Positions 22,005 through 31,463 of a stretch of DNA of 64,000 nucleotides are shown piece by piece (position 1 is the stretch's first letter; each line of letters begins with the position of its first letter). The DNA is from an uncultured Lachnospiraceae bacterium. Its GTDB lineage: Bacteria > Bacillota > Clostridia > Lachnospirales > Lachnospiraceae. The notes under the pieces were generated by a model, which worked only from the letters and a program-made list of their open reading frames with translations, did not search any database and was not told the DNA's origin. A program made the translations under genes and the position numbers. The stretch spans positions 1 to 64,000 of the forward strand of contig CAMGZH010000014.1 of assembly GCA_946182825.1 (NCBI GenBank), in the 5' to 3' direction.

Positions 22005-22754
22005 TCAGCTTCCTCCCCAGCGCTTTGCCGGAGTAAAGTCCGCCTTGTGTCTCAGGGATACATTCCCCATGTTGACCCGGTTCCACACAAGCTTGTGAAT
22101 CTTCACCTTATGCTTCGCATAAATTTTCTCGTAAAAGGCACCATCCCAGTTGTAACCGGCATAGGTCCGTCCGTTTTTCCTTGCAAGCTCATACTGGTAC
22201 TTCTGCACCAGCGCCAGCTGGCGGATGGCTCTGTCGATCCGGTTATAAGATACCGGAAGGTTCTCTTTCTGTTCGTCGTACAGATCTTCCCAGAAATCCG
22301 TTGTCCGCTGCTCCAGATGTTCCTTTTCCTCTGTGGAAAGAACCACCCCGTCCTTCTGTGCCATGCGCAAAAGAATCCGGTCATGGATTGCCATCTCCAT
22401 GGCGATCCGCCTTGCCTCCGGTGCAACAAAAACACCGTTAGCATGGGTATTCCAATAACGGATCGGGTGCTTGGGATCATAGATTCGGGCCTGCTTCTCC
22501 ACATTCATCTCTTCATATACGACATAGTAGGCCATATCCTCCAGCGTCAGATCCTCCCCGTCAACCGTCACTGCCACATCATCAAGATGCGTGGTATACA
22601 CAAGGGGTCTTCTTGTGGAAATACCAATATAGATCCCCGCAAGTAAGAGCGTAAGAAAGCCCGCGATCAGCAAGACTTTCACCACAGCCCAGCGCAGATC
22701 CCGATACCTGCCGCGACGACGGAACCTAGACCTTTTTTTCCTCTGGGTCATCAT
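22005..22754 (-). CDS. Uncharacterised single-pass membrane protein, extracytoplasmic helical domain
   Basis: Basic N-terminus, one TM helix (VVKVLLIAGFLTLLLAGIYIGI); TAATG overlap with nlpC/P60 gene stop. Confidence 0.6.
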   Translation of the reverse strand: MMTQRKKRSRFRRRGRYRDLRWAVVKVLLIAGFLTLLLAGIYIGISTRRPLVYTTHLDDVAVTVDGEDLTLEDMAYYVVYEEMNVEKQARIYDPKHPIRYWNTHANGVFVAPEARRIAMEMAIHDRILLRMAQKDGVVLSTEEKEHLEQRTTDFWEDLYDEQKENLPVSYNRIDRAIRQLALVQKYQYELARKNGRTYAGYNWDGAFYEKIYAKHKVKIHKLVWNRVNMGNVSLRHKADFTPAKRWGGS

Positions 22755-24013
22755 TATACCACCCGTCGGATCGCCAATACCGTTCCGTGGTTCCAGGTAC
22801 GGTTACATGTAATACCTGCCCTGGAACTCTGAGCCTCCACGATCAGACCTCCACCGGCGTAGATCGCAACGTGCCCCGGATAACATACGATATCACCCGG
22901 CTGAATATTATTGGCGCTTACCGCACTTCCGACACTTCGAAGTGCTGCAGAATTCCGGTGTCCCGACAGATCGATTCCGAAATGCCGGTAGACCTGAACA
23001 ACGAAACCCGAACAGTCGCAGCCGTTTGTCAGAGAGTTACCGCCCCAGACATAACGATTCCCGACAAACTGTCTTGCATAAGAGACAACAGAGCCTCCGC
23101 TGACATCGGTAGAAGGTGACGGATCCGCATCCTGCTGATACGGATTGGCTCCTCCGTTATCACTACTGCTGTTATTGCCGCCTCCGTTGTTGTTACTGCT
23201 ACTGTTGTTATTGCTTCTGTTCCTTGCAGCAGCAGCTGCAGCCGCAGCCGCAGCTGCCGCTTCGTTTCGTCTTCTTCTCTCTGCCTCCAGACGGGCTGCC
23301 TCAGCCGCAGCCTTTCGCTTCGCTTCCAGCTTGGCTTTCTGTACCTGAGCCTCCAGGTTGGCGATCTGTCCCTTCTTAGAATGGATCAGGCTGTTCAGAT
23401 TGGAACGCTTGGAAGCCAGTACCTTCTGCTCCTTCTTCAGTTCCACCTGACGATTCTCAAGATCCTCCTGCATACCCTTGATCTCGATCTTGGTTGCCTC
23501 GTAGGAATCCAGAAGCTGCCTGTCATACTTATACACCGCGTTCATATAGGAAACACGGTTGATAAAATCCGTAATGCTTCCGGACTCTAAGAGCATCGTA
23601 AGAATACTGTCGTTGTTATCATTCTCATAGAAGTAACGGATCCGTTTCTTGGTAGCCTCATACTGTTTCTTCTCGGCCTTCTTTGCCTCTGCCAGGCTCT
23701 CCTTGGTATCCTCGATATCGGTCTCGTTGCTGGCGATATCAGACTCAAGTCCCTGGATCTGGGTCAAGAGGTTCACAAGCTTTGACTGAAGCTTTGCCAC
23801 CTCCGTCTGCTTTTTCTTCTTCCGTTTCTGAAGTGTCTTGATGGACGTCGCCTGTGCAGACACGACCGGTGCAATGGCCTGCTGTGCCGTTTCCACCGGC
23901 TTTAATCCTCCACCGCTCAACGGTGCAAAAAGACCGAGGGTGGTAACAGCCGTTAACGCAATCGCCGTCAGACTACGCCGCATTTTTCTCTTATCAAAAA
24001 ATGATCGTCTCAT
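22754..24013 (-). CDS. NlpC/P60 peptidoglycan hydrolase with N-terminal coiled coil (PcsB/CwlO-like)
   Basis: Signal peptide; long coiled coil; poly-Ala and Asn/Ser/Gly linker; YVWGGNSLTNGCDCSGFVVQVYRHFGI, GDIVCYPGHVAIYAGGG. Confidence 0.92.
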   Translation of the reverse strand: MRRSFFDKRKMRRSLTAIALTAVTTLGLFAPLSGGGLKPVETAQQAIAPVVSAQATSIKTLQKRKKKKQTEVAKLQSKLVNLLTQIQGLESDIASNETDIEDTKESLAEAKKAEKKQYEATKKRIRYFYENDNNDSILTMLLESGSITDFINRVSYMNAVYKYDRQLLDSYEATKIEIKGMQEDLENRQVELKKEQKVLASKRSNLNSLIHSKKGQIANLEAQVQKAKLEAKRKAAAEAARLEAERRRRNEAAAAAAAAAAAARNRSNNNSSSNNNGGGNNSSSDNGGANPYQQDADPSPSTDVSGGSVVSYARQFVGNRYVWGGNSLTNGCDCSGFVVQVYRHFGIDLSGHRNSAALRSVGSAVSANNIQPGDIVCYPGHVAIYAGGGLIVEAQSSRAGITCNRTWNHGTVLAIRRVV

Positions 24014-24061
24014 TTCATCTTCCTTTCTGACAAACCGTCCCTCTCATTTTAGACAATCAGC

Positions 24062-24096
24062 CCAAAAAACGCAAGATTCCTGCGAATCCTCGCAGA
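24062..24096 (-). terminator. Terminator-like hairpin in the leader of the NlpC/P60 gene
   Basis: Minus strand gcgaggattc-gcag-gaatcttgcgttttttg (one bulge). Confidence 0.55.
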
Positions 24097-24137
24097 GCGT
24101 TTATCTCAGTCTGAGATTGGGACCCGACTGAGATAAA
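24086..24137 (-). repeat. Copy 1 of dispersed 26-nt motif, plus TTTATCTCAGTC/GACTGAGATAAA inverted repeat
   Basis: Minus strand gactgagataaacgctctgcgaggat; 25/26 identical to 62273..62298. Confidence 0.8.
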
Positions 24138-24145
24138 ATAGATAT

Positions 24146-24173
24146 AAAAAAAGAGCCCTGTAAAAAGGCTCCT
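24146..24173 (-). terminator. Intrinsic terminator after veg
   Basis: Minus strand aggagcctttttacagggctctttttttat. Confidence 0.82.
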
Positions 24174-24201
24174 GATACATTATGAAATTGTATAACGTGC
24201 A

Positions 24202-24441
24202 TTAGCAGAGCTTCATACGGATCTCTTTGGTAATCACGTCTGTGTAGCTGAAAGATAACAGCTGATCCGGATGGTCTTCCTCCGCCTCTACCAAGATAGT
24301 AAATACGCTTGGATAAGCATCCTTGATGATACCAGTCTGTACATCCACCTTATTACGACCGCGATCTAACTGAATCATTACCTTGCTTCCACACTGCTGC
24401 TGAATGGATGCGCGAACTTTGTTAAAATCTGCCTGTTCCAT
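24202..24441 (-). CDS. veg: Veg family protein
   Basis: 79 aa; GRNKVDVQTGIIKDAYPSVFTILVEAEEDHPDQLLSFSYTDVITKEI matches Veg pattern. Confidence 0.85.
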   Translation of the reverse strand: MEQADFNKVRASIQQQCGSKVMIQLDRGRNKVDVQTGIIKDAYPSVFTILVEAEEDHPDQLLSFSYTDVITKEIRMKLC

Positions 24442-24688
24442 AGGGCTTAAACCTCCCGTACCTGATTATTTGTTTCTTTAACGCATAATAGCGTCGGTCA
24501 TATTTTAGCACCCTCAACCAAATTTGTCAAAAAATCTTGTGCATACTGCCAAACTTGTGCAAAATTATTTCTACATTTTCTTCAATTATCCTCCCGCCGG
24601 TTTTATCTAGCTTTTCGATTTCTCATAAGCCTTCTTTTTTGATATGAATACAATCGAAAACAATTTTCTACAGAGGGGGTATGTACAC

Positions 24689-25627
24689 ATGTCTGAAACA
24701 ACTTACAGCTATAATGACAGCGGACTGGGCGGTGCTCTTCGCAGCCTGAGAGATCAACATAACATCTCCCAGGTGGATCTATGCCGGGGGATCATGTCCA
24801 CCACGAAACTTTCCCGTATTGAAACCGGAAAGGATCTTCCATCCGATCTGGAACTTTCTTTATTGATGGATCGGTTACACGAGCCGGGAAATCTATTATC
24901 CGATCTCTATTCCTCACCTTCTGCCGACGAACGTCGCAGCCACTTTATCCTTCGAAACGCCTGTTATTTTGATCGTTGGGAACGGGCAGAAGAACTTCTC
25001 TGGGCCTACGAAAAACTTTCTCCGCCCTCTTCCATTCCCTGCACGCAGTACGCGCGGCTTGTCGAACTCGTCATCCAGCGCTATCAGGGTGCCGATATCC
25101 CGCCCCAGGAGTGGGTTTCTTACTGTATCAAGCTTTTGAAAATGACCTGCCCCGACTACCAGCCGGCCATCGATATCACCGAACTGCATCTGACCCAACA
25201 GGAGGTTTTGATCCTGAATGCCATTGCCGTCGGACTAATGGAATGGAACATGCTCCGTCAGTCCCAGATCCTTCTGCTCCAGCTTCTTGCCTTCAATCAC
25301 AGCCGCCGCGATTACGGTGATCTATGTGCCGTCACCCGCATCGTACTGGAAAACAATCTGCTTTTATGTGAAATGAAACATCCCTTCCACGGCCATGCCC
25401 TTGAGACCTGCCGCCGGCTTTTGTCCCATTGCAGCGTTGCCGGCGGAACCTATCTCTATTGTAAGATCCTTCGTACACGTCGGATCCTGCTTTTGGATCT
25501 TGGTCAGGAAAATGCCGCAAACGAAACGGAGCGCATCATGTGTTTTCTCTACCAGCAACTACCGTCTCACAACAAGATCCCCTTTGAAAAATTCCTGGCG
25601 GGCTCCCCGGAACTCTTTATGTTATAG
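24689..25627 (+). CDS. XRE-family transcriptional regulator with helical-repeat C-terminus (Rgg/PlcR-like)
   Basis: LRSLRDQHNISQVDLCRGIMSTTKLSRIETGKDLPS HTH; C-terminal helical repeats. Confidence 0.75.
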   Translation: MSETTYSYNDSGLGGALRSLRDQHNISQVDLCRGIMSTTKLSRIETGKDLPSDLELSLLMDRLHEPGNLLSDLYSSPSADERRSHFILRNACYFDRWERAEELLWAYEKLSPPSSIPCTQYARLVELVIQRYQGADIPPQEWVSYCIKLLKMTCPDYQPAIDITELHLTQQEVLILNAIAVGLMEWNMLRQSQILLLQLLAFNHSRRDYGDLCAVTRIVLENNLLLCEMKHPFHGHALETCRRLLSHCSVAGGTYLYCKILRTRRILLLDLGQENAANETERIMCFLYQQLPSHNKIPFEKFLAGSPELFML

Positions 25628-25817
25628 GCATTTTTATAATTCCCCAATAAATTTTCTGATATTTTTTGATTTTTTGTATTGTTTTCAGATGAAATATGCT
25701 ATAATTTCTACATGACACAGGAGACGAAATTTTTAGTATCAAGTGGGGAAGGAGGATACTACTCATTAACGCACCGTCTACCCGTGATCAAATTTAATTC
25801 ATTAGGGGGTTTTCATC

Positions 25818-26351
25818 ATGAGAATCAGCATCACAGGACGTAACATTGAACTCACCGAAGGACTTAAGGCAGCAGTGGAGGATAAGCTGTCAAAATTAGA
25901 GAAGTACTTTACACAGGACACGTTAGCTAATGTAACATTATCTGTAGAGAAGGATCGTCAGAAGATCGAAGTAACCATTCCGGTTAAGGGGCAGATCATT
26001 CGATCCGAGCAGGTCAGCAACGACATGTATGTTTCCATCGACTTAGTTGAGGAAGTCATCGAACGTCAGCTTAAGAAGTATCGCCAGAAGATCATCACCC
26101 GTCAGCAGGACGCGGAACGTTTTTTCCAGGAGGATTTCATCGGTGATGAGGATGACGGTGACAGCAATGAGGTTAAGATCATCCGCTCTAAGAAGTTTGG
26201 AATGAAGCCTATGTATCCTGAGGATGCCTGCATCCAGATGGAGCTTTTAGGACACAATTTCTTCGTATTCCGTAATGCACAGACAGACGAAGTGAATGTT
26301 GTTTACAAGCGTCGTGGCAATACATACGGACTGATCGAGCCGGAGTTCTAG
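25818..26351 (+). CDS. hpf: Ribosome hibernation-promoting factor, long form
   Basis: MRISITGRNIELTEGLKAAVEDKLSKLEKYF...; C-terminal dimerisation domain KKFGMKPMYPEDACIQMELLGHNFFVFRN. Confidence 0.95.
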   Translation: MRISITGRNIELTEGLKAAVEDKLSKLEKYFTQDTLANVTLSVEKDRQKIEVTIPVKGQIIRSEQVSNDMYVSIDLVEEVIERQLKKYRQKIITRQQDAERFFQEDFIGDEDDGDSNEVKIIRSKKFGMKPMYPEDACIQMELLGHNFFVFRNAQTDEVNVVYKRRGNTYGLIEPEF

Positions 26352-26380
26352 ATTGACATCACATTTCCATTGAATGATCT

Positions 26381-26415
26381 AAGACCTGTTCCCAGAAGAG
26401 AACAGGTCTTTTTTA
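26381..26415 (+). terminator. Intrinsic terminator after hpf
   Basis: aagacctgttcccagaagagaacaggtcttttttat. Confidence 0.92.
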
Positions 26416-26521
26416 TCTATTTTATTTTCCACTTGTTTTTTATTCCATACCTTTTATAATGTACATGGTCACGTCATATTAACGGGCGAATTTTGATGTT
26501 TGAGAGGAATAATTATTTTTT

Positions 26522-27238
26522 ATGAGAACTTTTATTATCGGGATCTACCTTATTATTTTCCTGATCTGCTCCCTTCCCATCATGGGTGTGATCACCATCA
26601 TTCATAAGATGGATCCGGAAAGAGCCGACCGAATGGCCTTGCACGTTGTTCAGCATGCCTTTTTCATCATTGAATTTTTTTCCGGCGTCGATCTCACCAT
26701 CAAAGGACAGGAAAATATCCCGAAGGATACCGCTGTGTTATACATCGGTAACCATCTTGGATTTTTCGACATAGTGCTGACCTACAGCCGTGTCCCCTCT
26801 TCCACCGGTTTTATTTCCAAGCAGTCGGTTTTCCGGGTACCCATCCTGCGTCTGTGGATGTACCGGCTTCATTGCATCGGCCTTGACCGTTCCAACGTTC
26901 GTCAGGGAATGAAGGTCATCTTAAAGGCCATCGACTATGTAAAAAACGGAACTTCCATTTTCATCTTCCCGGAGGGAACGCGAAGCAAGACCGGCGAGGT
27001 TCTTCCTTTCAAGGGAGGAAGCTTCAAGGTTGCCACAAAGTCCGGTTGTCCCATCGTTCCGGTTGCCATTACCGGAACAGACGACCTGTTTGAGAACCAC
27101 TTCCCGTGGATCAGAAAGGCAAAGGTTTCCATCACCTACGGTACCCCCATTCATGTTTCAGAACTGTCCGTAGAAGAGAAAAAAGCACTTCCCGAGCACG
27201 TACGCCAGGAAATCATAAAGTTAAAGGAGCAGCAGTAA
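26522..27238 (+). CDS. plsC: 1-acyl-sn-glycerol-3-phosphate acyltransferase
   Basis: GNHLGFFDI (HX4D-like variant), FPEGTRSKTGEVLPFKGG. Confidence 0.9.
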   Translation: MRTFIIGIYLIIFLICSLPIMGVITIIHKMDPERADRMALHVVQHAFFIIEFFSGVDLTIKGQENIPKDTAVLYIGNHLGFFDIVLTYSRVPSSTGFISKQSVFRVPILRLWMYRLHCIGLDRSNVRQGMKVILKAIDYVKNGTSIFIFPEGTRSKTGEVLPFKGGSFKVATKSGCPIVPVAITGTDDLFENHFPWIRKAKVSITYGTPIHVSELSVEEKKALPEHVRQEIIKLKEQQ

Positions 27239-27250
27239 GCTGCTCCTTTT
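27223..27250 (+). terminator. Intrinsic terminator overlapping plsC stop
   Basis: aaaggagcagcagtaagctgctccttttgttt. Confidence 0.75.
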
Positions 27251-27263
27251 GTTTGGGGACAAC

Positions 27264-28001
27264 CTACAGATAGGCGCCATCCACACCAAGAATCTGTCCC
27301 GTCACATAGGTTAAATTCATAATATCCCAGGCTGCCTGTGCCACCTCGGAGGGCTTTGCAAACCGTCCCATGGGGATCTCCTCTGCCAAAGCCGCTCTCT
27401 CCTCTTCCGAGAACACCCGGTTCATATCCGTATCGATACACCCGCATGCCAGGGCGTTCACCCGGATTCCGGAGGGAGCCAGTTCCTTCGCCAGAGCCCT
27501 GGTGTAGGAATTCACACCGCCCTTGGTAGCGGAATAGGCCACCTCGCAGGAGGCACCCACACTTCCCCACATAGAGGAAATATTGAGAATCCCACCGCTT
27601 TTCCTGTGAACCATCCCCGGCACAAAGGCCTTTGTCGTGTAGAACAGAGAGGAAAGATTGACATTGACGATCCTTTGCCACTGTTCCACCGTCAGATCCG
27701 TCACCAGTCCTACCATGGAGATCCCCGCATTGTTCACCACAAGATCCACAGCCCCAAACTCCTGCAGGACCCTTTCTCCCATGGCTGCCACTGCCGCTGC
27801 ATCTCCCATATCCGTCGGAAGCGCAAGTACCTTCACACCGTACTGATCCTCAAGCTCCTCTGCCAGTTTCTTCAAAGCATCGATCCTCTTCTCACAAGTC
27901 AGAGCCAGATCACAGCCTTCCTCCGCCAGTTTCTCAGCGATGGCCTTTCCGATTCCTCTTGATGCACCTGATACAAACGCAGTTCTTTTCCTTTGTTCCA
28001 T
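27264..28001 (-). CDS. Short-chain dehydrogenase/reductase, FabG-like
   Basis: TAFVSGASRGIGKAIAEKLA, NNAGIS, YSATKGGVNSYTRALAKELA; start trimmed to MEQRKRTAF. Confidence 0.9.
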   Translation of the reverse strand: MEQRKRTAFVSGASRGIGKAIAEKLAEEGCDLALTCEKRIDALKKLAEELEDQYGVKVLALPTDMGDAAAVAAMGERVLQEFGAVDLVVNNAGISMVGLVTDLTVEQWQRIVNVNLSSLFYTTKAFVPGMVHRKSGGILNISSMWGSVGASCEVAYSATKGGVNSYTRALAKELAPSGIRVNALACGCIDTDMNRVFSEEERAALAEEIPMGRFAKPSEVAQAAWDIMNLTYVTGQILGVDGAYL

Positions 28002-28216
28002 ATGATCCTCTCCTGTCGAAACCTTCATGATCTCTCTATTATATACGCATTCCTCCCGGCGGCAAAGGCGGAAGGAAAATTTTATATAATTGTGTAAATT
28101 ATCGATTTCTTCGATTGACGGAGCTCCGCGACTGACAACAACTTCCAACAACGAAAAAAGAAGCTGCGGAAGATCCTCTCTTCCACAACTTCCCGACATG
28201 TAACTTCAAGTCTCGC

Positions 28217-29287
28217 TTACGCCAACATATGCACAGGTCCCCGGGGTTCTAATCCGTCACCTTCATGAAAAACACACTCGCCTCCTGTAATGGTGAGATT
28301 AAAATACCGGCGATCCTCTGCCAGATCTACCCGTTCCTTTGTCTCCTTGAGGACAACGACGGGACGAAGCGCCTGATTCGGACGGTTCTTCACCACCCTC
28401 GCCTCACGACCGTCGGACAGGGTCACCATGGTACCGACGGGATAAATCGTCACATAGCGCAAAAAACTGTAGATCACGTCAATATCAAACATAATGCCGG
28501 CGTTCCCCATCAGATATTCCACAACTTCCAACGGGTTAAAGGGCTTCTTGTAGGAACGCTTCTGGATCATGGCATCATACACATCCGCCACATGGATGAT
28601 CCTTGCATACAGAGGGATCTCTTCCCCCTTCGCTCCGGTGGGATATCCACTACCATCATAATTCTCATGGTGCATCAGGATAGACTTCTTCATCTCATTT
28701 GTGAGTGCCGATGTCTGATCCAGAATCGTCGCCCCCAGCTGAGAGTGACTCTTCATAAGCTCCATTTCGTCATCATTGAGCTTCCCCGGCTTATTCAGGA
28801 TCTCATCCGGAATCGCCAGCTTACCAATATCATGAAGCATGGCCGTCGTCGCCAGCTCCTTCAGTTCCTGATCGGACAGACCCATGCCGATACCGCATAC
28901 CGTCGAGATCATAGCGACATTCACCGAATGGGTGTAGATATCATGCTTATGCTCTTTCAGTTCTACCATATCCAACAGCCGGTCTTCCATATGCAGAATG
29001 GATTCCACAACGGATGTGGCAAAAAAGATCACGCGATCCACATTCAGAATATGCTGTGCCTTCACCTCGCTGATGCGCCAGTCCTCACCAAAACCCGGAT
29101 TCATCTTCCCAAGTTCCGGGAATTCATCATAGACAAACACCCCCGGATAGTGCTGATTACACAGCTGTGTGATGATCGGAGGCGTCAATACATGATTCGC
29201 GCCCAGAAGGCAAACGCCTCGTCGATTGTAAATACTCTTCAGAGAAATCATCCCCGGGAGTAAATGATCGGATGGAACATACTTCAT
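28217..29287 (-). CDS. HD-GYP domain protein, putative c-di-GMP phosphodiesterase
   Basis: HSVNVAMISTVCG, LHDIGKLAIP, HHENYDGSGYPTGAKGEEIP. Confidence 0.9.
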   Translation of the reverse strand: MKYVPSDHLLPGMISLKSIYNRRGVCLLGANHVLTPPIITQLCNQHYPGVFVYDEFPELGKMNPGFGEDWRISEVKAQHILNVDRVIFFATSVVESILHMEDRLLDMVELKEHKHDIYTHSVNVAMISTVCGIGMGLSDQELKELATTAMLHDIGKLAIPDEILNKPGKLNDDEMELMKSHSQLGATILDQTSALTNEMKKSILMHHENYDGSGYPTGAKGEEIPLYARIIHVADVYDAMIQKRSYKKPFNPLEVVEYLMGNAGIMFDIDVIYSFLRYVTIYPVGTMVTLSDGREARVVKNRPNQALRPVVVLKETKERVDLAEDRRYFNLTITGGECVFHEGDGLEPRGPVHMLA

Positions 29288-29438
29288 ACTTCCCCCTAAC
29301 TATGTGCAGACTTCCTTCTGCACTGATGCCTCATCAGTTACTCCCCCTCCAAGTAAAAAGTATAGCATGACCCATTCCTAAAAGCCACGAAAACGATTTT
29401 GTTTTCTTAATTTTGTACGAATCCACAACGAAACATCA

Positions 29439-29948
29439 TCAGATTCCCCAGAAGTCACCCAAGGATTCCTTTGTTTCGAAGTCCCGGTCATTGGGATCCA
29501 GAGGTAACCCCTTCACATCCATCCGGTCGATTCGCAAAAAACGCCCCTTTTCCAGAGAAGTAAGAACAGAATCGATCTGATCCTCCGTTCCCTGGATCTC
29601 CATCAGCACCGTACCGTCCGCTTCATTGCGCACCCATCCCGTTGCTCCCGCTTCTGCCGCTGCCATCCGGCTCCGGTAACGGAACCCGACCCCCTGAACA
29701 ATACCATGGAAACGGATCCTTTTGCGCAGGATTCCCTGCCGTATCTCCAGAAAATATTCCTGCCGCCAAGGACTTCCCTCATCCAGCCCATGCTCTGTCA
29801 GCCAGGCATCCGTCACGGATACACGCATTTGCTTCCCCTGTTCATTTTCTAGTGTGAGAGACAACTTCGGCTCTTCTCCCTCCGGAAGTTCCTCACACCC
29901 ATATTCTCCGTCAAAAATCTGTCGAATGCTCCACATGAATTTTTCCAT
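29439..29948 (-). CDS. Acylphosphatase with ~75-aa N-terminal extension domain
   Basis: C-terminal RIRFHGIVQGVGFRYRSRMAAAEAGATGWVRNEADGTVLMEIQG; N-terminal IRQIFDGEYGCEELPEGEEPKLSLTLENEQG... Confidence 0.85.
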   Translation of the reverse strand: MEKFMWSIRQIFDGEYGCEELPEGEEPKLSLTLENEQGKQMRVSVTDAWLTEHGLDEGSPWRQEYFLEIRQGILRKRIRFHGIVQGVGFRYRSRMAAAEAGATGWVRNEADGTVLMEIQGTEDQIDSVLTSLEKGRFLRIDRMDVKGLPLDPNDRDFETKESLGDFWGI

Positions 29949-30098
29949 CCTTTTCTCTTTCTTTGATGAAATTGTAGCACAAATACCGGTTGGACAATTG
30001 CATTTTTTCTCTTTTAAACTTACAATATTCAGTTGGAACACATATAAAAGAGTATGTACTTGTTCGTACGAAAATTATGTAGATATGGAGGTTTTTAC

Positions 30099-31448
30099 AT
30101 GTCTATCCCTGTATGGCTTTGTATTCCCTTTGCGGGAATGCTGTTAAGTGTTGCGCTGGGCCCGATCCTGGCAGAAGAATGGTGGGAGAAAAACAAACAG
30201 TATCTGGTTGCCGGATGGTCCATCCTGACCATTGCGCTTTTTGCCATTGTCTTTGGTATTTCACAGTCGGCCGAGGTGACCCTGGAGTGTATCTTCAATG
30301 ACTACCTGACCTTTATCATCCTGTTATTCGGATTGTTCTGTGTATCCGGTAACATTTCCTTCAAGGGAGATTTGGCAGGTTCGCCTCAGGTCAACATCTT
30401 CCTGCTGACCGTAGGTACCATCCTTTCCAGCCTCATTGGAACCACCGGTTCCTCTATGCTGATGGTTCGTCCTGTGCTGAAGATGAATTCCTGGAGAACG
30501 CGTAAGAGTCATCTGATGATCTTTTTCATCTTCATGGTTTCAAACCTTGGAGGTGTTTTGACCCCCATCGGTGACCCACCGCTTTTAATGGGATTTATGC
30601 GTGGCGTCCCCTTCCAGTGGTCACTGAACCTGTTCCCCATGATGCTTTTGAATATGGTCATTCTTCTGACCATCTTCTACTTCCTTGACCGCAAGTTCTA
30701 TCGTATGGATGTTGCGGAAGGACGTATGCCGGATATCAGCAAGCCCGGTACGACTCTGACCCTTTCCGGCAAACACAACATCCTGTTTCTGATCATGATC
30801 GTGGCTGCCGTTGTTTTAAGTGGAATCCTGCCATCTGTACCGGCTTTTCAGAATGCAGACGGTACCGTACGGGGAATTCACATTTTTGGAGAGGTTACCT
30901 TCGGTTTCCCTTCTCTTATCGAGTGTGTGATCATTCTCCTTGCTGCATGGCTGTCCTTTAAGACTACACCGGAGAAGATCCGTCGTAAGAACCACTTTAC
31001 CTGGAGTGCCATTGAAGAAGTCGCCATCCTGTTTATCGGTATTTTTATCACCATGCAGCCTGCCCTTCTCCTGTTAAAGGAAGTGGGACCAAAGCTTGGA
31101 CTTACTACCCCGACCCAGATGTTCTGGATCACCGGTGCTCTGTCCTCATTCCTGGATAATACACCGACTTACCTGGTATTCCTTACCACAGCCGGTACCC
31201 TGGGTGCCACAACCGGTATTTCCACCGCCGTAGGTGTCATTCCGGTCAAGCTATTAGAAGCAATTTCCTGCGGAGCTGTCTTCATGGGTGCCAATACCTA
31301 CATCGGCAATGCCCCGAACTTCATGGTCAAGACCCTTTCCGACGAGAATGGTGTGCGTATGCCATCCTTCTTTGGTTACATGAAATGGTCCTTTGCCATT
31401 CTTGTTCCTACCTTTATCGTAGACATGCTTGTTTTCTTTATTTTCTAA
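30099..31448 (+). CDS. Na+/H+ antiporter NhaD / citrate-transporter superfamily membrane protein
   Basis: Multiple TM helices; LTPIGDPPLLMGFMRGVPF, ITGALSSFLDNTPTYLVFL. Confidence 0.8.
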   Translation: MSIPVWLCIPFAGMLLSVALGPILAEEWWEKNKQYLVAGWSILTIALFAIVFGISQSAEVTLECIFNDYLTFIILLFGLFCVSGNISFKGDLAGSPQVNIFLLTVGTILSSLIGTTGSSMLMVRPVLKMNSWRTRKSHLMIFFIFMVSNLGGVLTPIGDPPLLMGFMRGVPFQWSLNLFPMMLLNMVILLTIFYFLDRKFYRMDVAEGRMPDISKPGTTLTLSGKHNILFLIMIVAAVVLSGILPSVPAFQNADGTVRGIHIFGEVTFGFPSLIECVIILLAAWLSFKTTPEKIRRKNHFTWSAIEEVAILFIGIFITMQPALLLLKEVGPKLGLTTPTQMFWITGALSSFLDNTPTYLVFLTTAGTLGATTGISTAVGVIPVKLLEAISCGAVFMGANTYIGNAPNFMVKTLSDENGVRMPSFFGYMKWSFAILVPTFIVDMLVFFIF

Positions 31449-31463
31449 GGGGAGGTGCATCAG

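Noticed and set aside
21609-22646. 345-aa + strand ORF
   Set aside because: Antisense to map and the membrane-protein gene; no domain signature
23200-23280. Alanine-codon repeat as tandem repeat or CRISPR-like
   Set aside because: Irregular GCN codons within a coding linker, no spacers
24083-24140. c-di-AMP (ydaO) or c-di-GMP (GEMM) riboswitch upstream of NlpC/P60
   Set aside because: Gene context would fit ydaO, but the conserved cores of either class are absent by eye and the leader is too short
28265-29263. 332-aa + strand ORF
   Set aside because: Antisense shadow of the HD-GYP gene
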